NCBI RefSeq assembly: GCF_020360975.1
Contig: NW_025408667.1
Coordinates: forward strand, 8,680,001-8,744,000
Source: Hirsutella rhossiliensis
Lineage: Eukaryota > Ascomycota > Sordariomycetes > Hypocreales > Ophiocordycipitaceae
Direction: 5' to 3'
Length of the DNA stretch: 64,000 nucleotides
Both the position numbers and the translations under genes were made by a program. Positions 47,700 to 60,345 of the stretch are shown piece after piece. The notes beneath the pieces were generated by a model. The model did no database searches and was not told the origin of the DNA. It saw only the letters and a program-made list of their open reading frames with translations. Within the stretch, counting starts at the first letter, position 1. Every line of letters begins with the position of its first letter.

Positions 47700-48950
47700 T
47701 AAAGGAGGCTTTATAAAGGAGGTCTATATTAATTTTATTATAAACCTTTATTAAGAGACTATTAAGCTCTATAACCTATAGGCTAATAACCCTTTATACT
47801 ATAAACTTTAAGTATAGCTAGTTAAGCTTCTTCTTTAGCTATATTAACCTATAGTTATAAAGGTCTAGCTATACCTTATCTCTTACTATAAACCTATTTA
47901 CTAAGGCCTTAGTCTTATTAACGTACTACTCTTAATCTTACGCTATAGCGGCTATCGCGGATTAGTAATAATCTATAGTCTCTTATAGCTTTTATATAAA
48001 TATAGAGGCGCGGCCCTTTAGTAACGAATTACTATACTACTTTACTACTATATCTATAGTAAAGGGAACTAATAAAGGTAGTTTAAAGCTATATATTATA
48101 AAGAAAGGGGCTATTTTAATAGAGGTATATAGTCTACTATTTAACGTAAGTTAGGCTATAGGGAGCTAATAGTCTTAGTCTACTTAGTTATAGGCTACGA
48201 CGGCCTATAAGTAAGCTTACGCCTCTTAGTTAACCTTCTTAGGCCCTTTATCGGTCTATAGGTAATATACTATACTAAGTAGCTATATAATCTAAAGTAG
48301 CTAGTATAGGTACTACTAAAAGCAGCTAGTTTAATTTAATCCTTTATCGCTTATAATAAAGGCTAGCTAGCTATATAAGGGGGCCTAGTACTATAAGAAG
48401 CGCTCTATATAAGACTCTATATTTATAGATAGTATTAGCTTTAATACTATAAACTTACTAAGTTAGTCTTTAATTACTTATATATAGCGGTTACCGCCCT
48501 CTATAAGTAGGAGGTCCGTTATAAAGTCTATCTATATATATATATAGAACTAGTTAGGTACTAGAAGCTACTTAAGTAGCCCCTTAAGCTATGCCCTTTA
48601 AATCTTAGTACGGCCGTAGATATCGTAGTTATAGAAGAAGCGGCGAACGTAGTACTATAGGAGGGGCTAGTAGAAATCCCTCGCGAGGCCTACTACTATG
48701 CCCTACCTACCTAAGTAGCCTATAATACTAGAGTTATAGACGAGCTAAACTAGCTTCCCTTAAAGCTCGTTCTATTTATCTAGCTTTAGCGGTCTATCCT
48801 TCTCCCTAGCTTTTATAGTATATAGCGCGCCCGGTACCTATAGTCTCCCCCGCTAATATAGGTGCCCTTATAGGTCGATATAATAATTAGCTACTTATTC
48901 CTTTAGCTTTAGCTTTAGATTAAAGCGTTAAGCGCCGGACTTAATAGCGC
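47700..48950 (-). pseudogene. Gypsy-C integrase relic
   Basis: Follows RNase H directly on the minus strand, as expected. The catalytic core and C-terminal blocks can be followed only in part because of RIP stops. The position between RNase H (about 49200) and chromodomain (about 47650), and the length of about 400 codons, fit the family. Confidence 0.6.
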
Positions 48951-49149
48951 GGCGTATACTCTTATAAGTATGGTCTAGAGATAATATCCTATCCTATAAG
49001 CGCTAGAAGACCTTATCTTAGAATACCCGCGCTATATACGCCCCTAGGCCGGTCTATCCCTCCTCGCTAGGCTAAGGTAAAGGTATAAGGGAAGGCTTAT
49101 CTATTAGCGCCGCGCTTTCCTCTACTAAGGAAGCTCCTATATAAGTCTA

Positions 49150-51150
49150 TAGCGCTTTTTATAGGATAAGCTATAGATCCCGGGCCTTGATATCCGCTCT
49201 TATCGGCCGGTCTTAATCCTTTTAAGAAAGCGTATCTAAGACTATAAAGTCCCGCCCTAGCCGGTACTTAATCGAGAAGTTAAAGTATAAGAAATACTCC
49301 GCTTAGCGGGCTTACCGCTCTAAGAGGTATTAGCGAGTTATAAAGTACTTAAGGTTCTTATAGTCTATAAGAACCTTAAAGCTCTTATAGCTCTAAAGCT
49401 CCGCTTACTATTACTTAAGGTAGCTAATAATCGCTAGTATCTCTTTATCGTAAATAGTATAATTCCGCTCCGCTAAGGTTAGCTTATAGGAGTAAAACGC
49501 TACTAGTTACTTCCGCCTATCTACCTCCTAAGAGAGCGTTCCTCTAAGTACCTAGCTACTATAGTCCGCTTTAACTAACGTAGACTAGTTAAAGTCCTAC
49601 TAAAGTAGTACTAGGGCTTAAGAGAATAGGTCCTTAAGCGTATAGAACGCTCCTTCTTATATAGGCCCTTAGCGAAAGGCGGTCTACTTTCTAGTAATCT
49701 CGTTTAAGGGTATTATAATATAAGAGAAGCCCTTAATAAACATCCTATAATAGTTTACGAACCTAAGGAAGCTCTATATACTTATTTATATAGTTAGGGT
49801 AGCTTAGTCTTAAATCGCCTAGATCTTTATAAGATCCGCCTATATACCTACGCCGGCGTAAATAATAAAGCCTAGGTACTTAACCCTCTTAACCTTAAAT
49901 TTATACTTATCTAGGTTAAGGTAGAGCCTATAAAGTTAGAGGCGCTTTAGGACCTTCTATACTTTCTATATATAGTCCTTATAAGAGCCGCTTATATAAA
50001 TAAGGATATTATCTATATATATAGAGGCGAACTTATCGAGGAAGTCCTAAAGTATATTATTAATATAACGCTAGAAGGTAGCGGGCGCTCTTAAAAGGCT
50101 AAAGGGCGTTATAAGCTACTTAAATAAGCTATAGTATATATAGAACGCTATCTTCTACTCGTTACCCTTTAAGATCTATACCTTATAGAACGCCTATTTT
50201 ATATTTAGCTTTATAAACTACTTTGCTTTTAAAAGGTTATAGAGCGTATCTAAGATTAAGGGTAAGGGGTAGCGGTCTAGCCTTATAATTACGTTTAAAG
50301 CCCTATAATTATAATAGAACTATATCCCGCCCTTTAGTTTACGTATAAATAGGACTAGCGCTCTTACTTTAAAGCTACTTACTTAAATAAAACCCTTATT
50401 TAAGAGGTCCCTTAGTATCTTCTTTAGTACTAGTAGCTCTATATATAATATACTATATAGCGGTTTAAACGGTATAGGTAGTTCCTACCCCTTCTTATTA
50501 ATATAGAGTACGATCTTATAGTCTACCCTTAGCTTATATAAGTTAAGCTTATCCGCTTCTTAGGACTTAAATAGTAGTAGGAGGTTATAAAAGCGCTTTA
50601 GTATTTACTACTATAGCTTAAAGGGCGACTTTAGCTTCTTTGCCTTAAGGGCCTTATCGATATCCGCTAAGCTAACTACGTAGACCGCTATAATAGCCGC
50701 TACCTAGCCTTCCTCCCGCTTTAACTATCGTACGGTTCTTATAAAGATAGAGGCAAGGACTTCTTATACTAAGTATAAAGCTCGTATGCCTAGTCCTACG
50801 CCTATAAAACTATTATTATAGTAGACCTACTATTATATAGGCCTAAACTATAGCTTCTTTTAGTATAGAACTAAGTATAACTCCGTATATAATAACTAGG
50901 GTTTCCTAAGGATTAAAGGAAACTCTAGTTAAGGGATTATATAGGCTATAATAAGCTTATAGTAATAGTTAACCTCTATAGCTAGCTATATAATGCCCTT
51001 AATTACTATACCCTCTATCGCGCTTAAGGCGCCCTTTACTCGCCTTAGGGCGATCTTTTCTACTAGCACTTATATCTCTTATATAAGCGCCTCGTTAACT
51101 ACGGCGTAATACTAGTAGCCCTTATCTATAAAGGCGGCGATAGGTAAGGA
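49150..51150 (-). pseudogene. Gypsy-C reverse transcriptase and RNase H relic
   Basis: The RT box reads YIDNILIY, with YIDN at 50008-50019 (second Asp to Asn). The next block reads LYLNLDKYKFKVKRVKYLGF near 49950-49885, and YAGVGI near 49858, the standard Gypsy thumb region. RNase H includes VLIDYKNLKYF near 49375-49340, where the family has VYSDHKNLEYF, and FNFSIKYR near 49280. Many RIP stops; inactive. Confidence 0.88.
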
Positions 51151-51199
51151 GTTATTAATTATAACCTATATTAAAGTAGGCTCCTCTTCTATATAGGCA

Positions 51200-52432
51200 G
51201 ATAATTCCTCCTTCTCCTTTACTAGTACTAGTAATTAGGGCTTTAGAGCCTATCTTTACTCTAGAGCTACTCTTTTTCCTCTAGGCCTAAGGGAGCGGAG
51301 TCCTTTTTATTATCTAAGGTAAGGAGCGGTTCTATCTTCGCTACTTAAACTACTATAGGCTGCTTAGCTAAAAGGAAGGGGCATTTTAATATAAAGTATA
51401 TAAACGCGCCGTAACGTAGGTAGCGGCCGTTAGCCTTCCTTTTCCTAATTTCCTTGCTTATTACTTACTTCGCCCGCTACTTAAAGAGCGGGATAGCATA
51501 AAGGATATTTAAAGATAACTTCCTACTACGTTTAGCTCGGTCTATATAAGTAGCCGATATTAAGGTATCTCCGTTAGTATCGATAGTTAGCTATTCCTCT
51601 TATAAAGGGGCGGTAATCCTATTACCGCTATATAGCGTATACTTATAAAGCTTCTAGAAACGCGGCGTTTACTTATAGCCCTATACTACCTTTATTAACT
51701 AGCTTATATACTCGCTATAGTTAGTAGGTATAATTACGGGGATAAGTAGCTCCTATAAGGCTAGCGTAATTAAGTTCCGTAACTATATAAGCTTCGCGCT
51801 ATCTTCCTATACTATAGTTCCCGCTACTTATAAGAGCGTCTCTTCGAAGTCGGGGAGGAATTCGCTAAAGGTCTACCCGTCCCTCTACTTAAGGGTCTAT
51901 AGCCTATCTTATACCTTCTCCCGCTCCTATACGTTGCCGAATATATATATAAGGTATTAAAAGAAGTCCTATAGGCTACGTTTACTTTTAGGGCCGCCCT
52001 TATCCTAGAATCTAGAGATCCGCTATATCTAGGGCTCCGGTAGCGTATAAAGGAGCGAATACTACGCTATATTACGATAGCTATTTAGGCCCTATTTCTC
52101 GTTTATTATAAACTTCGTTTATAGCTAGCTAAGGAAGAAGTAGAAGGACTTAAGCTTACCGTCCTAAGTCGGCTAGGGAAGCGGCTTCTATATTAGTAGT
52201 ACCGCCGCTATAACCGGTATTACTAAGGTTATAGGGGTTAACGCTAGTCTTATAGACGGCTCCCTTAGTATAGTAAGAACCTCGTTCTTCTCGCTAGCTA
52301 TTGCGCTTTTAATCGCTTCTAGGATAGCTATAATACTTCCTATCCGCTTAAGGGGTAGCGGGGTGCTCCCTTAAGGAAGCGGTACCCTTTTTAAGGAGAT
52401 ATCTATTAGATCTATTAGTTAATAGCTTATAC
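51200..52432 (-). pseudogene. Gypsy-C gag (and protease) relic
   Basis: The region after the 5' LTR on the minus strand. It reads as a gag core: a segment equivalent to YSVVFAPLYATGAL near 52060-52020, then a helical stretch through 51700 with the ELNYASLIGATYP block near 51790-51740. The protease should lie near 51500-51200, but I could not identify its active site. Confidence 0.6.
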
Positions 52433-52618
52433 TATTACGGAGTAGGTAGAGGCGTATATATAGGTGCCGTTCGTAAGATAATATTAATAAGCTATATAGA
52501 GCTCTTTTATACGCGGCTAGCCCGCCTATATACTTATAGGATCCGGCCCTCTATATATAGCTATATAGCTTAAGCCGCGGCCTAAGCCTATTACTTATAA
52601 TAGTTAAAGACTCTTATA
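52433..52618 (-). repeat. Gypsy-C 5' LTR
   Basis: 186 bp, nearly the same as the 3' LTR but with more CG pairs (for example TATTACGGAG at the inner end). Differences between the two LTRs are mostly RIP-type. Confidence 0.92.
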
Positions 52619-52844
52619 ACTATATCTATTTAATTAAGCTCGAGGTTAAATTCTACTACTATAGCTATAAGGGTCTAAAAAGATATCCTTACTAAGGTAG
52701 TTACCTTAGTAAGTAGATCCCGTTTTTCCTACTAATTCCTATAAATAACTAGCTAGGCCTTATACTTTTAAAGGAAGCTATATTTATTAGTCTTATAGAT
52801 AAAGACCTACTTATAGCTAAGGACCTATTTTCCTTTTACCTTTT

Positions 52845-53540
52845 TATAAGAAGGAATAAGTAATAAGCGTAGAATCGGGTAATTAATAACGTAAGCGGAA
52901 AGATTAGTCGAAGGAGTATAAGGTAGGATTTCGTCCGGTATTTATAACGAGTATATAAGGGGCTGAATAATATATTAAAATAATAGCGTTATAAAGGATG
53001 CTTATAAACTTACTTATTTTATTTACTACTCCTAGGGAAATCCTTTATCTTTTATAGACTATTGCTCGCCTACTAGTAGACTAATTAGTTAGCTTTTTAG
53101 TATATTCTATAGTACTTAAAAAGCTTTATCTATAGTATATCGTTCTATTTTAGTAGGTAGTCTAATTATATCGTAATAGTTAACGTAAGACTATAGGTTC
53201 TAGTATAAGTAGTAGATTTAACTAGAATATTCTATACCCTACCTATTCTCGTATCGCGGATATCTTTAGAACTACTAAGCTAAAATAGGTAATAGGGTAT
53301 CCGTTCTACTTATAATTAACTTATATATTTTATATATATTTTTATTTATAAAGATAGGCTTATCCTAACCCGCCTTTCTTAGAGGAAGGTATAGATATCT
53401 AGTAAAGGTCTTTATCTTTAAGGGTTATTCCCTTAGACTATATTATAGAACCTCTTTTTACTAGCTTATTCTATAAAGCCTCCCTATACTTATTATTTCT
53501 TTATAATAGTAAAATAGGAATATAAGGGTATATTCTTATA
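52845..53540 (-). mobile_element. Solo LTR-X, copy 4, no TSD
   Basis: A 696-bp copy with ends TATAAGAA and TTCTTATA. The flanks (CTTTT left, ATAAG right) do not match. The Copia-A copy 4 sequence on the two sides is not contiguous: the counterpart of copy 1 bases 17751-19356, about 1.6 kb, is missing. This fits recombination between two LTR-X insertions that deleted everything between them. Intermediate RIP level: some CG and TATCGCGG motifs survive. Confidence 0.88.
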
Positions 53541-53699
53541 ATAAGCTTAATAGTCTAAATTTTCTAGACTAGCCTTATAAGCTTAGACGTCGTATCTTAA
53601 AAGATTCCTTCCTCTTAAAGAAAGTAAAAGGAAATTAAGCCCGTTAAAAATTAAGGGTAAAAAGCTACCCTTTTTTATCGAAGAATTTATATAGACCTA

Positions 53700-54164
53700 T
53701 ATTACGACTACGGTCTAGCGAACCGCGGAGACCAGTATATATTACGAGGACACGTAATATAGGGAGCAAGGAATATTAGACGGACCGACGAGCTAATTAA
53801 GTTTAGAGCGACGGGTCACTCTAGCGCTCTAACGCTCTACGGCTAGGATCGTAGGATCGCTCTAGCGCCCTAGCGCTCCTAGGCGACGGGATTACCTAGT
53901 ACTCTCGGCGATCTAGGGAAGCTCTCGAGATATATAAGAAAGGAACGGAACACTCCTTTAAATAGATAGCTCGATAGCTTTTAATATAGATCTTTATTAC
54001 GATTCTATCTCTAATTCTAATTACCTAGTTATAGTCTATAGTCTATAACCTCCGACTTATTACTAATATAATATATATATTATTACTTAGACTACGCCCT
54101 ATTATATCTACTAATATAAACCCCTCGATAGGTTTATCCCTTAGGAATAATACCGGTCGTTATA
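53700..54164 (+). repeat. Gypsy-B copy 1, 5' LTR
   Basis: 465 bp, start TATTACGACTACGG (TGTTACGACT before RIP), end GGTCGTTATA. It contains a short imperfect repeat of the block GCTCTAGCGCCCTAGCGCTC near 53810-53880. Confidence 0.93.
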
Positions 54165-56700
54165 CGTTAAAAGCTCTTATTTAGTATAATACCGCGTTAC
54201 TTTAAGTAATATCGTAACTATTAATATACCTATATAGTAAGCTAGATTAACTAACTCTAGAGCTACTATATCGCCTTAGGATATAATACGCGAAATTATC
54301 GCCCTTCGATATAAGGTATAGTTACTTAGGAACGGAGGAGGCAACGGATAAGTTAGGGACCTTAGAGAAGTAGTTAAACTAAAATAGCTAGGACTATTCG
54401 ATAGTACTTATAGCACGCTTCGAGACTTTCTTACCTAACTTAAGGCCTACTACTAGTTTTACCCTACTAAACTCTTAGACCTAGTCGAAAAGGTACTCTA
54501 TATAGGAAATTATTTATCTAGAACGGTACTCGCTTAGTTTAGACCTATTATAAGGGATTTTCTCGATAACTAACTAGCGCGATAAGATAACGAGATAGAC
54601 GAAGTCTTTACTAGTTTCTAAGGATTTAAAGAAGCTATTATAAAGGTATTTAGAATAACTAATAAGGAACGAGAAGCTAAATAAAAACTTTAAGAACTTT
54701 AATAAAGGATCTTAGTATTAGATTATACTATAAAGTTCCGTTAAGTTACCTTAAAGCTTAATTAGGACGACGAACCTCTTATATTACGATTCTACGATAG
54801 GCTTAAAGAAGAAGTTAAGGACGAGCTTTATAAGGAAAATCGACCTAATAACCTCTCGGACTATATTACTATAGTAGTACGAATCGACGATAGATAGTAC
54901 GCGCGATGCTAAGAAAAGAAATAAGGAAGAGGAAACTAAAACCCTTCCTATAGGAATAACTTTAACCGACGCGCTAACTATAAAAAGAAGCGCGAAACTC
55001 CTATTACCTACGCCTATATAACTAACCTAGGTAGGATAGATCTAGATATAATATAGAAAAGTAAAGGAAAGTATTTTAACTATAGGAAACCTAGATATTA
55101 CTCTAAAGAATATAGATAACCTCGTAAGGAGAAGAAAACCTACTAGGTACTAGCCCTAGAAGGTAAGAAATACCTAAACGCTACTAATAGATAGGAACTA
55201 AAGTATAAACTCCTTAGTTAGACTATATACTATAACGACGAATATATAGTATACTTAAGCGATAAAAACGGTACTAGATAGTTCCTAAAGTAATTAAAGA
55301 AAACCCTTATAATAATATAACGAAGGGATCCTAAAATATAAAAATAAGTTAAATTCGTAGAACTAGAATACCCTTATCTTAAAGGAGTCTTACGAGACTA
55401 AATTAGGAAAAACGGCAAACGATTCTAGGAAGATATATAAAATAAAAATCGATAATAACGATAGGTAGTCTATAAGCAATATAATAAAGAAGATATAAAC
55501 GTAGCCCTTATACTTACGAAACTTAGATAATAACCTAAAAAGGAATAATAAAGTATCGACGATATAAGCTCTAAAAAATAAGAAATACCTAGAGAAATAG
55601 AAGATAAGAACGAACTTATACTACTACCCTCGCTACTAAGGGAAAATACTACGATTAAAGAATACGCTCTATACTTTAAAGAATTTAAAGAAATACTTAA
55701 AATTAAAACTTAATAAATACCTTAAATTCTTACGGAAAACTAATAAGCTATATTAATTCGGTATTAACCGGTACTACGTAGAGGAGACTACGCTATAGCT
55801 ATCGCTATAGTCGATACCTTTATAGCTCTATAATAAGAATAGTAACTATAAGGAGAATTTAAAGACGATCTATAAATACTACTTACTTATAAGCACTATA
55901 AGTATATTTTATAGATATTATACGTCTACCTAGATTATATAATATACTTTTAGATAAAGGCATAATACGACGCCTTCCTAGTTAGGTTTAAAGGATAAGT
56001 ACTTTCGAAACCCTACCTAAGTATAAAACTAAACTACTAGAAAATCGATTAACGCTACCTAAACGACTAAGTTATATTATTAGAACCTAATTATAGTACG
56101 CTACTTAAATGCCGCGATAATTACGGTTTATTAACGAGATATCTTTTAGAGATATATAAAATCTATAAATACGCTAAAATAGAGGAATAGTATAACGCTA
56201 CTCGCTTTAAGGCATCTAAACCCTTAATCTTTTAAAGACTTACGCAACGAGTTAAATATAATAAAGAAGATTATAACGAATATATATACCTAAACTATAG
56301 AGTTTATAAATACGAAAAAGCACGAGTATAGTATAAACGATATAACGGTATACTAAAAGATTATTAGTAATATATATAAAGGCTATAAGCCGTATTCGAC
56401 TAAGGAAAAATCGATATAGAAATACTACGCGGAAAACGGAAAGACGCTAAACGAAAACTTAACCTTTAGTATAAAAATAAATAGAATTGCAAAGTATAGT
56501 ATATAATTAACTACGAAGTAATATAATATAAACGATATAGCGTTAAGAAATAAGAAATTTTAATTAGCTATAAGAAATTAGTCTCTTAAGCCCCGATATA
56601 ATACTACGCGACGAAAATATAAAGAAACGGTATTAATAATAAATTAAAGAAGAATACCTAAATAAAATAAATAAGGACTAGGTAAAAAACAAGGTACGCT
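54165..56700 (+). pseudogene. Gypsy-B gag relic with erased CCHC knuckle
   Basis: The gag core reads STLRDFLT-stop-LKAYY and FYPTKLLDLVEKVLYIGNYL (about 54415-54515), then LILRFYDRLKEEVKDELYKENR (about 54778-54845). The zinc knuckle at about 55066-55112 keeps the CX2CX4HX4C spacing, but all four ligands are Tyr codons. The family uses this knuckle to bind genomic RNA. A long poorly conserved part follows to the protease. Confidence 0.82.
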
Positions 56701-56759
56701 ATCTATAAAAGGGCTATAGACTAGCACGACACAATAAGATCTAAGGACCCTATATATAG

Positions 56760-57100
56760 CAACGGTAAGCTATAGCAACTAAATAGTATTAGATATCCGA
56801 ATCGCGGGATATTACGCGCGTATACTTTTAGACTATAGCGTAATAGGCAATTACGTTTTACTTAGAGTCGTTAATCGTTACCGACTTATATAGAGATATA
56901 AGAAAGATCTATATAAACTTATGAATATTAAAGGAGAGGCCTTTAACTATAATAATAGAATTATTAATATAGAGATTAATTACCTCGATATTAATATCTA
57001 GGGCTATAATAAATAAGTTAACTTCGATATTATAGATATTAGAGAATACGACCTTATATTAAGGCTTCTATAGCTATAGGAGAGCAACCTACTAATTAAC
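56760..57100 (+). pseudogene. Gypsy-B aspartic protease relic
   Basis: The reading has VLDIRIAGYYARILLDYSVI, then GNYVL. The active site, normally D-S/C-G-A-T-G-N, is DYSVIGN at 56831-56851. The catalytic Asp survives while the Gly, Ala and Thr are changed by G-to-A and C-to-T events. Further on, FDIIDIREYDLILRLLQ-like text near 57025-57070 matches the second conserved block where the family has G-DLILG. Confidence 0.78.
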
Positions 57101-57479
57101 TAGAAAACTAGCTAGCTATATTAGAACGAAGATATAAGTTTCTAGGACTAGTAGATTTAAAAGAAAGTAAAATTTTACGATGATTTAGCTACTAAATAGG
57201 ATAAAAGGGATAACCGTTTAAGTAAATTATTATAGGCTTTAGCGATATAAACGAAAATAGTAACCGAACCGGCGGATATAATAAAATCGACTAATAAGAC
57301 CTACGTACTAACTAATACGGCTATATAACCTAGTATCCGATATAAATAAAATAAAGGATATAATATAAAGATCTAAAGAGTTATTACTACTCTAAGGAAA
57401 GACCTTAAATAAATTAATAAAGAGCTCGAGTTAAAAGAAACTAGCTCTTAAGAGAAAGAATAAAGCCTATACGATAAAA

Positions 57480-58850
57480 TAAAGAATATCCCCTAAGAAT
57501 ACTAGAAATATAATAAACTCTTTAAGGAAGAACTTAAGATAGGGTTACCCGAATATAGTTAATAGGACTATAAGATTTATCTTAAAGATAGAATAACGCC
57601 GATATTCTATAAGATTTATAACCTAAACGAAAAGTAACTATAAACGCTACGCGACTACCTTAACGAGAATCTACGAAAAGGATATATATAAATATTAATA
57701 TCCGAAGTAGGCTATCTAGTTATATTTATTCTAAAGTAAAACGGTAAGCTATAACTAGTTATTAACTATAGACGCCTAAACGATATTATAATAAAAGACC
57801 GAATACTATTACCGCTTATATCGGAACTATAAGATCGACTATATAGTAAAAAATAGTTTATAGCCCTCGACCTTAAAGGCGCCTATAACTTAATACGTAT
57901 AAAAAAGGGATATAAATAGATAATAGCCTTTAAAATAAAATTCGGACTATTCGAATATCTAGTAATACTATTTAAACTTATAAATATACTAGCTACCTTC
58001 TAACGGATAATTAATAATATCCTACGCGAATACTTAGATATCTTTATAGTAGTATACCTAGATAATATCCTAATCTTCTCGGACACCTTAGAAGAATATA
58101 AGGAATACGTTTATAAGGTACTCCGCGTACTTTAGAATACGAAGTTACTAGTTAAACTAGAGAAAAGTAAGTTCTATATATAGGAAGTAGACTTCCTTAG
58201 ATATACGATCTTACTAAGAGAGATACGGATATAATAAAATAAGATTAACTTAGTTAAAGAATAGCTAACGCTAAAGAACGTTAAAGACATATAAAGTTTC
58301 CTAGGATTTATAAATTACTACTAACGATTTATTAAAGATTTTAGAAAGATCGTAGCACTACTATATAACTTAACGAAGAAGGAAAAAGAATTTATATAGG
58401 ACGATAAAGCTAACGAAGCTTTCGAATATATTAAGACTACGATTACGTAAGAACTAGTCTTAACTACCTTCGATCTAGAACGATAAATTAAACTCGAAAC
58501 TAATATATTAGACTTTACTCTAGGAGCATAAATCGGATAAAAGGACGATAAAGGAAGACTACGACTAATTATATTCTACTCGAAAAAGCTATATAGCGTA
58601 GAACTTAATTACCCTATCTACGATAAAGAATTCCTCGTAATTATTTAAGCTTTTAAGGAATTTCGATACTACCTTCTCGGAAGTAAATATAAGGTTAAGG
58701 TCTATATAGATTATAAGAATATCTTATATTTTATAATAACGTAATAGTTAAATAGATAATAGATTTAATAGGCCGAATACTTATTAGAATTCGACTACGA
58801 AATAATCTATAGAAAAGGAATAGAAAACGGTCGAGCGGATGCCCTTAGTC
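57480..58850 (+). pseudogene. Gypsy-B reverse transcriptase and RNase H relic
   Basis: Readable along its whole length: IYLKDRITPIFYKIYNLNEK (57569-57630), DLKGAYNLIRIKKGYK (57870-57917), FGLFEYLVILFKL (57940-57980), and the palm box LDNILIFSD at 58058-58084, where DD has become DN. RNase H reads LDFTLGA-stop-IG (58510-58540), IIFYSKKLYSVELNYPIYDKE (near 58570-58630), then VYIDYKNILYFI (58700-58735) and ADALSRRS at the end (58838-58860). Several stops; inactive. Confidence 0.93.
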
Positions 58851-59079
58851 GACGAAGTAACTATAATATAGGAGCACCTATAGTAAAAGGATAGCTCCTA
58901 GAAATCAACGAAAACGGGAACTACTAGTAACGATAGCTAAATATAATATTTAAAGTATAACCCGACGACTTAATATACTAGAAGATCTTAAAATAGATAA
59001 AAGAATATAAAGTACTAAACGAATACGATATAGAATATTTAGAAGTTCTAATATATAAAAATAAAATCTAGATACTATT

Positions 59080-59900
59080 AGAATTATAAGATAAAGTTAT
59101 ATAAGATATATACGAATATTTAATATATAGATACTAGGGAATCCAAAGAATAATAAAACGGATTAAATAATAATATAACTTCCTATAGCTTAAAGAAGTA
59201 GTATAATAAGTTATTAAAGACTATAAACTTTATATATAAAGTAAAGCTAAACGATATAAGCTATATAGAGAATTATAACCGCTACTAGTACTAGAGAAAC
59301 TATAGGATTTAATAGCTTTCGACTATATTATAAAGCTACTACTATTAAAAGAACCTATAACTAATATTAAGTATAATAGTATATTCGTTATTACCGATAG
59401 ACTAACGAAGTATAGGTACTTCTTACTATATAAAGAAGTAAGTAATATAAAAGAGCTAGTATATATATTCCTACGAACTATTATTAGCAATTACGGACTA
59501 CTAAATAAGATTATCTTTAATAGAGGAAGTATATTTATAGCTAAGTTTTAGTAAGCTCTTATAGTATAATTAGGGACGAAATATAAGCTTAGTATAGCTT
59601 ATTACTTATAAATAGATAGATAAACGGAACGACTTAACTAAACGCTTAAATAATATTTACGATACTATATTAGCTACGAATAAAACAATTAAGTTAAATA
59701 GCTACTAATAGCGTAACTAGCTTATAATAGCTTAGTTACGGAAATAACTAAGCTCTTACTAGTATACGCTAATTATAGATATAACCTAGAAGTATTTAAG
59801 GTTACTTAATAAGGACTATAAGTAGAACGAGCGATACTATAAGTAAATTAACTACGAAAATTATATAAAGAAATATAAAAAGAACTTTAATTTGTTAGAG
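59080..59900 (+). pseudogene. Gypsy-B integrase relic
   Basis: The zinc-binding part (about 59100-59230) has lost its His and Cys codons to Tyr. The core reads LIAFDYIIKLLLLKEP (59310-59355), VITDRLTKYRYFLLYKE (59388-59440) and LRTIISNYGLLNKIIFN-stop/RGS (59472-59530), with the family blocks for the catalytic Asp residues. TERLN-stop-TLK-stop-YLRYY (59625-59675) covers the catalytic Glu region (TERxNQ). Confidence 0.92.
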
Positions 59901-60019
59901 AACGAATATCTACTTACTATAATCGGAAAAGATTATAGGGGCTAATCTTTTAAAAAGGGGATATAGTCTACCTTATACAACGAAATATTAAAATAAAATA
60001 ACTAAGTAATAAATTAGAT

Positions 60020-60345
60020 TTTAAGAAACTTAGACCGTTTAAGGTTAAGAAAACTATTTTAAAAGTTAACTATAAACTTTCGCTACTAATAATAATATAG
60101 ATATACCTAATATTTTATATCTTATTATTAGAACTAGCGCTATAAAACGCTAAACTATAGGAAAAAATCGAAGTCGACGACGATTAAGAATATAAAGTAG
60201 AATAAATACTAGATATAAGAAAATAAGGTTAGTAATAAGAATACCTTATTAAGTAGAAGGGATACGGACTAGAGGAAAATACCTAGGAACTACTTAAGCA
60301 CTTAACCTACTATAGTTCTCTACTCCGATAGTTCTACTAAGCGAA
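60020..60345 (+). pseudogene. Gypsy-B integrase C-terminus and chromodomain relic
   Basis: FRPFKVKKTILKVNYKLSL (60030-60085) is the integrase C-terminal module. The chromodomain follows: EYKVE-stop-ILDIRK (60187-60225), QEYLIK-stop-KGYGLEENT-stop-E (60238-60285), and KHLTYYSSLLR near 60300-60335. Trp codons of the aromatic cage are stops (TAG/TAA). It marks the element as a chromovirus. Confidence 0.92.

Larger units (their letters stand above)
45641..52618 (-). mobile_element. Gypsy-C chromovirus, complete, TSD ATTAT/ACTAT
   Basis: A 6978-bp Gypsy element on the minus strand with 186-bp LTRs (45641-45826 and 52433-52618). On the minus strand the LTR starts TATAAGAGTC and ends GTAATA, which would be TG...CA before RIP. 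The target duplication is ATTAT at 45636-45640 and ACTAT at 52619-52623. Internal order on the minus strand: gag, protease, RT, RNase H, integrase, chromodomain, then a 1.5-kb 3' region that holds an ORF in the opposite direction. CpG is largely kept, so the element is more GC-rich than its neighbours. Confidence 0.92.

Noticed and set aside
32573..53540. A second inverted pair of LTR-X as ends of a 21-kb element
   Set aside because: The left copy has a full TSD within Copia-B, and the DNA between is a series of other nested elements with their own duplications.
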